64,000 bases of DNA from Bacteroidota bacterium. GTDB taxonomy: Bacteria > Bacteroidota > Ignavibacteria > UBA10030 > UBA8401. Where the stretch lies: contig DATJPT010000018.1 in assembly GCA_035506275.1 (NCBI GenBank), forward strand, positions 62,001-126,000. Direction: 5' to 3'. The notes under the pieces were generated by a model. The model was not told where the DNA came from and did no database searches. It saw nothing but the letters and a program-made list of their open reading frames with translations. Shown piece after piece: positions 50,866-59,513 of the stretch. How positions within the stretch are numbered: position 1 is the stretch's first letter; each line of letters opens with the position of its first letter. The position numbers and the translations under genes were made by a program.

Positions 50866-51624
50866 ATGGTGACGATCAAAACAGAAAAAGAAATTGCCCT
50901 GATCAGGGAAAGCTCGCAGATCGTCGCCGATGTTTTGAGGCTGCTGGAGAAACAGATCTATCCCGGGGTCGCGACGAAGGACCTCGATTCGCTCGCCGAG
51001 GATTTCATCCGGAGCAGCGGCGGGGCTCCGGCGTTCAAAGGCTACGGGAGCGACCGGAACAATCTTTTTCCCGCATCGATCTGCGTCTCGATCGACAACG
51101 AAGTGGTTCACGGGATTCCGGGCAACAGGGTGTTGAAAGAAGGAGAGATCGTCTCTCTCGATGTCGGCGTCGTGAAGGAGGGATTTTTCGGGGACGGGGC
51201 GTGGACATTTCCCGTGGGAAAAGTTTCGGAAGGGAAGGCGCGGCTGATGAGGATCACTCAGGAGTCGCTCGACAAAGGCGTTGAACAGGCGGTCGAAGGA
51301 AATTATCTCCATGATATCTCGCACGCCGTCCAGCATCATGTTGAAGCTGCGGGATTTTCGGTGGTAAGGGATCTGGTGGGACACGGTATCGGCACGGATT
51401 TGCACGAAGACCCGCCCGTTCCGAACTACGGCAAAGCGAAGACCGGTCTGAAGCTGAAGGAAGGAATGACGCTCGCCATCGAACCGATGGTGAATTTTGG
51501 AGCGTACGACGTGCGGACCGGCAGGGACGGATGGACGATCGTGACGGCGGACAATACGCCGTCGGCACATTTCGAACACACGGTCGTCGTTCGAAAAAAC
51601 AGGGCGGAGATTTTAACTCAGTAA
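50866..51624 (+). CDS. map: Methionine aminopeptidase type I
   Basis: The protein has 252 residues from the ATG at 50866; a TTG at 50845 would add a Gly-rich heptamer. Pita-bread metal ligands are visible: [17 protein letters not shown] (the two Asp), [18 protein letters not shown] (His), and IEPMVNFG (Glu) with the final Glu of the HFEHTVVV region. It removes N-terminal methionine from nascent proteins. Confidence 0.97.
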   Translation: MVTIKTEKEIALIRESSQIVADVLRLLEKQIYPGVATKDLDSLAEDFIRSSGGAPAFKGYGSDRNNLFPASICVSIDNEVVHGIPGNRVLKEGEIVSLDVGVVKEGFFGDGAWTFPVGKVSEGKARLMRITQESLDKGVEQAVEGNYLHDISHAVQHHVEAAGFSVVRDLVGHGIGTDLHEDPPVPNYGKAKTGLKLKEGMTLAIEPMVNFGAYDVRTGRDGWTIVTADNTPSAHFEHTVVVRKNRAEILTQ

Positions 51625-51635
51625 ACGCATCGGCA

Positions 51636-51854
51636 ATGGCAAAGCAAGGAGCAATCAAAGTTGACGGAACGATCACGGAAACGCTGCCCAATGCTTCATT
51701 CAAAGTCAAGCTGGACAACGGGCACGAGATCCTTGCGCATATTTCCGGCAAAATGCGGATGAACTACATCAAGATCTTGGTCGGTGATAAAGTGACGGTG
51801 GAGCTTTCGCCGTACGACCTGTCGAAGGGACGCATCACCTACCGGTACAAGTGA
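51636..51854 (+). CDS. infA: Translation initiation factor IF-1
   Basis: The protein has 72 residues from the ATG at 51636. [20 protein letters not shown] and [19 protein letters not shown] mark the S1-like fold. It sits between map and rpmJ. Confidence 0.98.
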   Translation: MAKQGAIKVDGTITETLPNASFKVKLDNGHEILAHISGKMRMNYIKILVGDKVTVELSPYDLSKGRITYRYK

Positions 51855-51879
51855 GCGAGCAGGAAGAAAGGAACAGACA

Positions 51880-51993
51880 ATGAAAGTGCGGGCATCAGTC
51901 AAGCGGTTATGCGAAAACTGCAAAGTCATCCGGCGCAAAGGCGTCGTGAGAGTGATCTGCAAAAACCCGAAACACAAACAGCGTCAGGGATGA
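51880..51993 (+). CDS. rpmJ: 50S ribosomal protein L36
   Basis: This 37-residue protein has Cys11, Cys14, Cys27 and His32 ([14 protein letters not shown]), the zinc-binding form. AAGGAAC lies just upstream of the ATG. Confidence 0.95.
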   Translation: MKVRASVKRLCENCKVIRRKGVVRVICKNPKHKQRQG

Positions 51994-52051
51994 TCCCCCG
52001 GCGGGATCAGTGCCGTTGAGGCCAAGAGTCGATTAACAAGGAGAACATCAC

Positions 52052-52435
52052 GTGGCTCGTATAGCTGGAGTCGATTTACCAAAAAACAAGCGGTCCGAAA
52101 TCGGGCTGACGTACATTTACGGCATCGGCCGGACAACGTCGCAGCAGATCCTCACGAAGGCAGGGGTCGATCTGAACAAAAAGATCGGCGACCTGAACGA
52201 CGACGAAGTGTCGAAGATCCGTACGATCATCCAGGCGGAGTACAAGACCGAAGGAGCGATGCGGAGCGAGATGCAGATGAACATCAAGCGTCTCATGGAC
52301 ATCGGGTCGTACCGCGGGCTGCGTCACCGCAAAGGCCTCCCCGTACGCGGACAGCGGACGCGGACAAATTCGCGCACCAGGAAAGGGAAGAGAAAGACGG
52401 TCGCCGGGAAGAAGAAAGTGCTGGCGAAGAAATAA
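52052..52435 (+). CDS. rpsM: 30S ribosomal protein S13
   Basis: The protein has 127 residues from GTG with AAGGAG upstream. [18 protein letters not shown] and [20 protein letters not shown] mark S13. It contacts the P-site tRNA through its basic tail. Confidence 0.98.
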   Translation: MARIAGVDLPKNKRSEIGLTYIYGIGRTTSQQILTKAGVDLNKKIGDLNDDEVSKIRTIIQAEYKTEGAMRSEMQMNIKRLMDIGSYRGLRHRKGLPVRGQRTRTNSRTRKGKRKTVAGKKKVLAKK

Positions 52436-52478
52436 TCAATCTCAACCAAAGAACGATCTTTGGCTGAAAGGAGTAAAC

Positions 52479-52922
52479 GTGGCAAAAGAACAGACACAAG
52501 CGCCGGCGAAAGCCCCGGCATCAGCGCCGGGCGCGGCGGCGGCGCCTGCTGCAAAGAAGAAGAAAAAGATCCATGTCGACGTTAACGGCAAAGCGTTCAT
52601 CAAGGCGACGTTCAACAACGTCATCGTAACGCTCACCGATACGTACGGCAACACCATCGCGTGGTCGTCCGCGGGAAAGAACGGCTTCAAAGGATCCCGC
52701 AAGAATACCCCGTTCGCCGCTCAGGTCTCAGCAGAAGCTGCGGCGAAAGAGGCGTACGATATGGGACTGCGCAAAGTGGAAGTGTTTGTGAAGGGACCGG
52801 GTTCCGGCCGTGAAGCGGCGATTCGTTCGCTGCAGACCGCAGGGCTCGAAGTCTCGATCATCCGCGACATCACGCCGATACCGCACAACGGCTGCCGTCC
52901 GCCGAAGCGCCGCCGCGTGTAA
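52479..52922 (+). CDS. rpsK: 30S ribosomal protein S11 with Ala/Pro-rich N-terminal extension
   Basis: The protein has 147 residues from GTG with AAAGGAG upstream. The first ~25 residues are low-complexity Ala/Pro, then a Lys patch, before the S11 core ([20 protein letters not shown]). The conserved C-terminus [11 protein letters not shown] is intact. Confidence 0.97.
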   Translation: MAKEQTQAPAKAPASAPGAAAAPAAKKKKKIHVDVNGKAFIKATFNNVIVTLTDTYGNTIAWSSAGKNGFKGSRKNTPFAAQVSAEAAAKEAYDMGLRKVEVFVKGPGSGREAAIRSLQTAGLEVSIIRDITPIPHNGCRPPKRRRV

Positions 52923-52970
52923 TGGTGTCGAAGAGTTCATTACCTCATCACTTATAGAAAGTCATCATCA

Positions 52971-53600
52971 ATGGCACGATATATCGACGCCAGTTGCAGG
53001 CTGTGCAGACGGGAACGCCAGAAACTTTTTTTGAAGGGAACAAAATGCTTTACGGAGAAATGCCCGGTTGAACGGAGGAATTTTCCCCCCGGACCGCACG
53101 GGCAGTCGCGCAGGCAAAAAGTTTCGGAATACGGACTTCAGCTTCGGGAGAAACAGAAGATCAGGAGAATGTACGGTCTGCTCGAAACCCAGTTCAGAAA
53201 TTATTTTGAGAAATCTCTTCGTCAGACCGGCAAGACGGCGGAAATCCTCGTCAAGACGCTCGAACGCCGTTTCGACAATGTCGTCTACCGTATGGGCTTC
53301 GCCCCATCACGCAAAACGGCACGCCAGCTGATCCTGCACGGCCATTTTTCCATCAACAACAAACCGGTGGATATTCCCTCGATGCTGTTGAAGGCAGGGG
53401 ACGTGATCAGCGTGAACGAGCGGAGCAAGAAGCTCGAAGTCATTCACAATTCCATGAAGCGCATGAAAGACAGCTCGATGCTGCCGTGGCTCAGCCTGGA
53501 CAAGGCAAACCTGAACGGAACATTCCTTCAGATTCCGGAGCGGACCGACATTCCTTTGCCGGCAAACGAACAGCTCGTCGTCGAATTGTACTCCAAGTAA
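52971..53600 (+). CDS. rpsD: 30S ribosomal protein S4, zinc form
   Basis: The protein has 209 residues. N-terminal Cys ligands lie in CRLCRRERQ and KCFTEKCPVERR, giving the C+ zinc-binding form. The S4 domain (RFDNVVYRMGFAPSRKTARQ) follows. It nucleates 30S assembly. Confidence 0.98.
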   Translation: MARYIDASCRLCRRERQKLFLKGTKCFTEKCPVERRNFPPGPHGQSRRQKVSEYGLQLREKQKIRRMYGLLETQFRNYFEKSLRQTGKTAEILVKTLERRFDNVVYRMGFAPSRKTARQLILHGHFSINNKPVDIPSMLLKAGDVISVNERSKKLEVIHNSMKRMKDSSMLPWLSLDKANLNGTFLQIPERTDIPLPANEQLVVELYSK

Positions 53601-53648
53601 TCGATTTTTTTCACAACAACTTAAAACGTGTGAAAGTGAGTGAATCTC

Positions 53649-54635
53649 ATGAGTCTTGTAAACTTTCAAATGCCTGAAGGAATCGTGCTGGATGAAGCAA
53701 ATCATTCGACCACGTTTGGCAGATTTGTTGTTCAGCCGTTAGAGAAGGGGTTCGGCGTCACCATCGGCAATGCATTCCGGCGCGTCCTCCTGTCGTCGCT
53801 GCCGGGCTATGCGATCACCGCGCTCCGCATCGAAGGGATCGTTCACGAATTCTCGACGCTGCCGGGATTGGTGGAGGATGTTTCCGATATGATCCTGAAC
53901 CTCAAGGAGGTCCGCCTGAAGGCGACGAACAAAAAGGTCGGCAAGGTGATGGTGCACCTGAAAGGCCCGGGAAAATTCAAGGCGGGCGATATTCAGAAAG
54001 CGAGTGCGGAGGTCGAAATTCTGAACCCCGACCACCACATCGCCACGCTGAACAAGGATGCCGACTTCGAAATGGAGCTTCGCATCGGCCGCGGCAAAGG
54101 ATACGTGACGTCGGAGGAGAATAAACTCCCCGACCAGACGCTCGGCGTCATCGCGATCGACTCGATCTTCACGCCGATCAAGAACGTGCGCTACTTCGTG
54201 GAACCGACGCGCGTCGGCCAGCAGACCGATTATGAAAAACTGATCCTGGAGATCGAGACCGACGGCTCCATCGTGCCGGAAGAAGGACTGACGTACGCGG
54301 GAAAGGTCCTGCGCGAGCATATCCAGCTCTTCACGAATTTCGATTCGGAGCCGGAGGCGGAGAAGGAAGAAGTGGAAGAGGATGCCGAAGTGGCGCGCAT
54401 CCGGAAGGTCCTCAAGACCAGCGTCGACGACCTGGAGCTGTCGGTGCGTTCGCACAACTGCCTGCGCGCGGCGGACATCAAAACGATCGCCGACCTCGTG
54501 CGCCGCGAGGAGGCGGAGCTCCTGAAGTTCCGCAATTTCGGCCGCAAGTCTCTCGCCGAGCTCTCGGCGATCATCGAAGAAGAAGGATTGACATTCGGCA
54601 TGGATGTCGACAAGTATCTCAAGGACAGCGAATAA
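53649..54635 (+). CDS. rpoA: RNA polymerase alpha subunit
   Basis: The protein has 328 residues from the ATG at 53649; a GTG at 53640 would add three. The N-terminal dimerisation domain contains GFGVTIGNAFRRVLLSSLPG. A Glu-rich linker (EPEAEKEEVEEDAE) leads to the C-terminal domain with LRAADIKTIADLV and FRNFGRKSLAEL. The alpha set order rpsM-rpsK-rpsD-rpoA-rplQ is canonical. Confidence 0.99.
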   Translation: MSLVNFQMPEGIVLDEANHSTTFGRFVVQPLEKGFGVTIGNAFRRVLLSSLPGYAITALRIEGIVHEFSTLPGLVEDVSDMILNLKEVRLKATNKKVGKVMVHLKGPGKFKAGDIQKASAEVEILNPDHHIATLNKDADFEMELRIGRGKGYVTSEENKLPDQTLGVIAIDSIFTPIKNVRYFVEPTRVGQQTDYEKLILEIETDGSIVPEEGLTYAGKVLREHIQLFTNFDSEPEAEKEEVEEDAEVARIRKVLKTSVDDLELSVRSHNCLRAADIKTIADLVRREEAELLKFRNFGRKSLAELSAIIEEEGLTFGMDVDKYLKDSE

Positions 54636-54650
54636 CCAAAGGATAATGCA

Positions 54651-55190
54651 ATGATTCACGGCAGATCAGGGCGAAAGCTCAAGCGGACACCAAGCCATCG
54701 CAAAGCGACGTTCATCGCTCTTTCGACGGCGCTCTTCCGCCACAAGAAAATCCGCACGACGCTTGCGAAAGCGAAGGAAATGCGGATGGTGGTCGAAAAA
54801 ATAATTTCCCGCGCCAAGCGCGCGGTCGCAAAGGAAGCTGAAGGCGGACCGAAAGACGTTCACGCGCGCCGTGAAGTTGCCCGCTTCATCCATGATAAGG
54901 CCGTGGTGAAAATGTTGTTCGGCGAGATCGCCCCAAAGGTCGGCCAGCGTCCCGGCGGCTATACCCGCGTCGTCAAATTAGGACGGCGGTTCGGCGATGC
55001 AGCCGAAGTTGCCGTGCTCGAACTCGTCGACTACAACACCGGCAAAGAAGAAACGAAACCGGCAGTGAAGCCGAAACGTGCGCGCAGAACTCCCCGAAAG
55101 AAAACCGAAACCGCTCCATCTCCGGCGGCTGAACCAGCACCGGACTCTCAATCAACCGTCACGCAGGCCTCAGAAAAAGGAGCATCGTAA
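54651..55190 (+). CDS. rplQ: 50S ribosomal protein L17 with low-complexity C-terminal tail
   Basis: The protein has 179 residues. The core (GRKLKRTPSHRKATFIALST, and RPGGYTRVVKLGRRFGDAAE) ends near residue 125. The last ~50 residues are a basic then Ala/Pro/Ser/Thr-rich tail absent from minimal L17s. It closes the alpha set. Confidence 0.97.
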   Translation: MIHGRSGRKLKRTPSHRKATFIALSTALFRHKKIRTTLAKAKEMRMVVEKIISRAKRAVAKEAEGGPKDVHARREVARFIHDKAVVKMLFGEIAPKVGQRPGGYTRVVKLGRRFGDAAEVAVLELVDYNTGKEETKPAVKPKRARRTPRKKTETAPSPAAEPAPDSQSTVTQASEKGAS

Positions 55191-55267
55191 GCGTCACACG
55201 GTAGCGCGATCATCCCCGCTATCGTGATACCCGTGTCCGAAGTCCCACCATGAAGAGGGTGTGAGGT

Positions 55268-55903
55268 ATGAAAATTGAAACGGTAGATTTTGTTGTCGGC
55301 GTCGCGAACCTGAAACAGCTCCCCAGAGATAATTTCCCCGAAATCGTTTTCATAGGCCGCTCGAACGTAGGAAAATCGTCCCTCCTGAACAAGCTCTGCA
55401 ACAGGAAGGGGCTCGCCCGCACCAGTTCGACGCCGGGGAAAACCCGCGAGCTCAACTACTATCTGGTGAACAAAGAGATGTACTTCATCGACCTTCCCGG
55501 CTACGGCTACGCAAAAGTGGCCGAGCAGGTGAAAGCGGGATGGACGTCGCTCATCGAGTCGTTCTTCCACGAAAGAAAACAGATCGCGCTCGGCGTGCAG
55601 ATCGTCGATGCGCGGCTGGGCCCCACCGAGCTCGACACCACGATGATGGGCTGGCTCGACTTCTACGACGTCCCGTTCGTGCTCGTCCTGACGAAGGCCG
55701 ACAAAATTCCTTTCAACAAGCTGCAGCTGCAGGTCAAGAACATCCAGGAGCGGCTCGCAAAATACAAACGTCTCTCCGCGGTGCTTCAGTTCTCAGCTGT
55801 CACCGGAGAAGGGCGCTTCGATCTGTTGAACGCGATCCAGTCTTTTGTGAGCGCAAAAGAACCCTCGTCGTCCAAACACTATATCCCTTCAGCGGTCGCC
55901 TAG
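55268..55903 (+). CDS. engB: Ribosome biogenesis GTPase EngB (YsxC/YihA)
   Basis: The protein has 211 residues. GTPase motifs are GRSNVGKSSLLN (G1), TPGKTRE (G2), DLPGYGYAK (G3), TKADK (G4) and FSAVTGEG (G5). It assists 50S maturation, which fits its place right after the ribosomal cluster. Confidence 0.96.
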   Translation: MKIETVDFVVGVANLKQLPRDNFPEIVFIGRSNVGKSSLLNKLCNRKGLARTSSTPGKTRELNYYLVNKEMYFIDLPGYGYAKVAEQVKAGWTSLIESFFHERKQIALGVQIVDARLGPTELDTTMMGWLDFYDVPFVLVLTKADKIPFNKLQLQVKNIQERLAKYKRLSAVLQFSAVTGEGRFDLLNAIQSFVSAKEPSSSKHYIPSAVA

Positions 55904-56072
55904 GACAACGTCCGGGCGGCCATTGCACATGCCGTGTCGGATTGCCCGCGGGCAGCGGCGGCGGATCCGCAGCACCATCCTTGATTCTCAATCCCCTATG
56001 AAGTACTTTTGTACGTATCGTTAATTCCAATTTTTATCCGACCACGGAAAATTCAATTCGAAAGATTCGGCT

Positions 56073-57206
56073 ATGAAAAAAAGATTATTTACCCCAGGCC
56101 CGACCCCGGTTCCCGAACACGTCATGCTGAAGATGGCGGAACCGATCATCCATCACCGCAATCCGGAGTTTAACGAGATCCTCACCCGCGTCAACCAAAA
56201 CCTAAAATATCTCTTTCAGACGGAACAGCCCGTGCTGACCCTGACATGTTCGGGGACCGGCGGAGTGGAAGCGACGTTCGTCAGCCTGTTTTCGCCGGGA
56301 GATACGATCATTTCGTCGAACGGCGGAAAATTCGGCGAACGATGGGTGAAAATGCCGAAAGCGTACGGGCTGAACGTCGTCGAGATCAAAGTGGAGTGGG
56401 GGAAGGCTCCGACCCCGCAGCAGATCCTCGATGCGCTCCGCGCCCATCCGAACGCCAAGGGAGTGTACCTGACGCACAGCGAGACCTCCACCGGAACGGC
56501 GACAGACGTGAAAACGCTCGCGAAGCTGATCCGCGAAAATTCCAACGCCCTGGTCTGCGTGGACGGGATCACCGCCGTCGGAGCCCATGAGATGCGGTTT
56601 GACGAATGGGGACTCGATGTCTGCGTGACCGGTTCGCAAAAAGGACTCATGATCCCGCCGGGGCTGGCGTTCGTCGCCCTCAGCAAGCGCGCGATCGCTG
56701 CGATGGAGACCTCGACGCTTCCGAAATTCTATTTCGACCTGAAGAAAGCGCTCAAGTCGTACGAAAAGAACGACACGCCGTGGACGCCTGCCGTCTCGCT
56801 CGTCATCGGCGTCGATGCGGCGCTGGAGATGCTGAAGGCGGAAGGGATCGAAAATATCTGGCGCCGGCACGAACGGCTGGCGACCGCCATCCGCGCGGGG
56901 ATCGTGGCGATCGGGCTGAAACTCTTTTCCGAATTCCCGTCCTTCGCGGTCACGCCCGTCTGGGTTCCGGAAGGGGTCGACTGGAAGACCTTCAACAAGA
57001 CACTCAAATCGAAATACGGAATTACGATCGCCGGCGGACAGGACGACTTTGCCGGAAAGATCTTCCGCATTTCTCACCTCGGGTATTACGACGACCTCGA
57101 CATGGTCACGATGATCGGCGCGCTCGAGATGACGCTGAAAGAATGCGGATACAAATTCGAACTCGGAGCAGGGGTGCAGGCCGTTCTCCGGTCGTTAGCT
57201 CAATGA
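56073..57206 (+). CDS. Class V aminotransferase, probable serine-pathway enzyme
   Basis: The protein has 377 residues. It opens LFTPGPTPVPEHV and has the PLP-binding VCVDGITAVGAHE (Asp164) and VTGSQKGLMIPPGLA (Schiff-base Lys190), with the CSGTGGVEA phosphate loop. The family includes alanine- and serine-glyoxylate aminotransferases. Because serA follows directly, it may act as phosphoserine aminotransferase in place of classical SerC; this is inference. It ends 138 bases before serA, with a strong hairpin in the gap. Confidence 0.88.
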   Translation: MKKRLFTPGPTPVPEHVMLKMAEPIIHHRNPEFNEILTRVNQNLKYLFQTEQPVLTLTCSGTGGVEATFVSLFSPGDTIISSNGGKFGERWVKMPKAYGLNVVEIKVEWGKAPTPQQILDALRAHPNAKGVYLTHSETSTGTATDVKTLAKLIRENSNALVCVDGITAVGAHEMRFDEWGLDVCVTGSQKGLMIPPGLAFVALSKRAIAAMETSTLPKFYFDLKKALKSYEKNDTPWTPAVSLVIGVDAALEMLKAEGIENIWRRHERLATAIRAGIVAIGLKLFSEFPSFAVTPVWVPEGVDWKTFNKTLKSKYGITIAGGQDDFAGKIFRISHLGYYDDLDMVTMIGALEMTLKECGYKFELGAGVQAVLRSLAQ

Positions 57207-57262
57207 TGCTGCTTTCCGGAAAGAAATTTCCGTCACACTGTTAGACACGCTCTACATTGGCT

Positions 57263-57297
57263 GTCCCCCTCCCCCGGCGTTGCCGGAGGAGGGGGAC
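57263..57297 (+). terminator. GC-rich 16-bp hairpin between the aminotransferase and serA
   Basis: The segment 57263-57278 pairs with 57282-57297 with one mismatch around a three-base loop. No T-run follows, so it could be a terminator of unusual kind, a processing hairpin, or an mRNA stabiliser. Confidence 0.55.
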
Positions 57298-57343
57298 GAA
57301 CTGCCAACTCACATTGCTCTTCTCACCATCGAAAGTCATTGCC

Positions 57344-58921
57344 ATGAAAATACTCATCAGCGATCCCATTGAACAATCATGCGTCGACATTCTGACGCGT
57401 GAGGGATTTCAGGTCGACCAGAAGCCCGGAATCCCGCCGGAAGAAATCAAGAAGATCATTCCCGAATACACAGCACTCATCGTCCGCAGCGGAACGAAGG
57501 TCACCGCGGACATCATCCAGGAAGCGCGGACGATGAAGGTGATCGGCCGGGCAGGCGCGGGCGTGGACAACATCGATGTTGAGGCGGCCTCGCGCCGCGG
57601 CATCATTGTGATGAATACGCCCGGAGGCAATACTGTCTCGACCGCCGAGCACACCGTGTCCATGATGCTTTCCCTTTCGCGCAATATTCCCCAGGCCTAC
57701 AAAAGTCTTGTCGACGGCAAATGGGACAGGAAAAAATACATGGGGACGGAGGTGATGGGAAAAACGCTCGGCATCATCGGGATGGGAAAGATCGGGCGTG
57801 AGGTCGCCGTCCGGTGCCGCGCCTTCGGGATGACGGTGATCGGGTTCGACCCGGTGCTCGCGAACGATGTCGCATCGAAGGTTGGCGTTGAACTCGTGCC
57901 GCTCGATGAAATTTTCCGCCGGTCGGATTTTATCACCGTCCATACACCGCTCAACGATGAGACACGCGGAGTGCTGAACGAGAAGACGTTCGCCAAATGC
58001 AAAAAAGGGGTCCGCGTGATTAACTGCGCGCGCGGAGGGATCATCGACGAGACCGCGCTTCTCAATGCGCTGAACTCCGGTCATGTCGCCGGGGCTGCGC
58101 TCGACGTTTTCGTGGAGGAACCTCCGAAAGGAAATCCGCTCCTGCAGCATCCCCGCCTGATCGCGACCCCTCACCTCGGCGCATCGACTGAAGAAGCGCA
58201 GGAAAAAGTGGCCATCCAGATCGCCGAACAGCTTGCGGATGCTCTGCACGACAGGGGCATATCGGGAGCGGTGAACGCCGTCGCTCTTCAGTCCGGGATC
58301 CCCGCCGAGATCAAGCCGTATCTTGACCTCGCGGAAAAAATGGGGAGTCTGCAGGCGCAAATTATGAAGGGAAAGCTGAAGGACATTACTATAGAGACAC
58401 GCGGAGAACTGCTTCAGAAACACTCCGAACTTCTCAAGACGGGCGTGCTGAAAGGATTCTTCTCCAAGCTTATGGCGCCGCCGGTAAACTATATCAACGC
58501 CCCCCTTCTTGCCCAGTCCATAGGCGTTCGCGTGAGCGAGAAGAAGGAGAGGGACAGCGAAAATTACAATCAGCTGTTAACGATAGAATATTCGACCGAT
58601 CAGGAGGAGCGGTCGTTCGCTGGGACCGTTTTTGGTACGACGAAACCAAGGATCGTCCGGATCGATGCCTTCTATTTCGAAGTGGACCCGCAGGGGATTC
58701 TTCTACTCTATACAAATACCGATAAGCCGGGAATGCTTGCCCTCGTCGGATCTATTTTGGCGGCCGAAAAAGTAAATATTGCCGGATTGTCGCTTGGCCG
58801 CACCGGTATCGGCGAGAAAGCGATGGTCGTGGTCAGCGTTGACAATCCGATCCCGGAGAAAATGGTCCAGCAAATTCGTTCACTTGACGGGATTTTTGAA
58901 GCAAAAGTCGTAAGTCTATAA
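57344..58921 (+). CDS. serA: D-3-phosphoglycerate dehydrogenase
   Basis: The protein has 525 residues from the ATG at 57344; the open frame upstream crosses a hairpin. NAD-binding GIIGMGKIGREVA, catalytic Arg in NCARGGIIDE and His in PHLGASTEEAQ are visible. It has the long form with an intervening ASB domain and a C-terminal ACT domain (GMLALVGSILAAEKVNIAGL), implying serine feedback. It catalyses the first step of the phosphorylated serine pathway. Confidence 0.96.
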   Translation: MKILISDPIEQSCVDILTREGFQVDQKPGIPPEEIKKIIPEYTALIVRSGTKVTADIIQEARTMKVIGRAGAGVDNIDVEAASRRGIIVMNTPGGNTVSTAEHTVSMMLSLSRNIPQAYKSLVDGKWDRKKYMGTEVMGKTLGIIGMGKIGREVAVRCRAFGMTVIGFDPVLANDVASKVGVELVPLDEIFRRSDFITVHTPLNDETRGVLNEKTFAKCKKGVRVINCARGGIIDETALLNALNSGHVAGAALDVFVEEPPKGNPLLQHPRLIATPHLGASTEEAQEKVAIQIAEQLADALHDRGISGAVNAVALQSGIPAEIKPYLDLAEKMGSLQAQIMKGKLKDITIETRGELLQKHSELLKTGVLKGFFSKLMAPPVNYINAPLLAQSIGVRVSEKKERDSENYNQLLTIEYSTDQEERSFAGTVFGTTKPRIVRIDAFYFEVDPQGILLLYTNTDKPGMLALVGSILAAEKVNIAGLSLGRTGIGEKAMVVVSVDNPIPEKMVQQIRSLDGIFEAKVVSL

Positions 58922-59513
58922 ATAGTTGAATAAACACTTGACTAAAACCTCGAGAATCTCTACTTTAGCCACTCCTAAACAGCAAGGGAGGGGAAAAATG
59001 TATGCCAGCGGCCGAACGGCGGGCATATTTTATTTGTCAAAAATCCTTGAAAAACTTGACAAATGGTCTCCCGGATTGTAAATTAACACAACAAAAAGGT
59101 AACATATACGAAATATTGGGGAAAAAGTTTCAGGTGTCGCCTTCGTCACAGGTGAGGGGTGACGAGGGGCACAGTCGCTCCACCGTGTAAGAATTTTCAA
59201 TAATATAGGTGATTGTTGAATTGATTGGTACCGGCTTTAACATCGCTGTCTTTCTCTCCGACCTACGTTCTGCTAACTACATCGCAGCCAGAGTCGATCG
59301 TTATCTCGTCGATGATATAATCCGATTGATCATCTATCATTAATTGTTCCCTCACGCCTCTAAACTATCTATTGAATCGTTGAAACAACTGCCTTTCGAA
59401 AAATTTTTTGTTTGCCGCTAAAATGTTTCCAGGATTTTTAATTCACTGCTCTTGAAGTTGTGAAGGAGCGTTACAGCAAGATGTCCCCAATAACAAAACA
59501 AAGGAGAATGAAC
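58922..59513 (+). promoter_or_regulatory. Non-coding region with promoter and long leader before the TonB receptor
   Basis: No convincing gene is seen in this 592-base gap. TTGACA at 59056-59061 and TAAATT at 59079-59084, 17 bases apart, form a good promoter. It predicts a leader of ~420 bases. A TCGTCAC/GTGACGA hairpin lies at about 59147-59169. The rest is AT-rich without an obvious riboswitch core. AAGGAG at 59501-59506 serves the receptor start. Confidence 0.55.

Noticed and set aside
59002..59190. 62-codon ORF before the TonB receptor
   Set aside because: It has no ribosome-binding site, crosses the promoter, and has no recognisable sequence.
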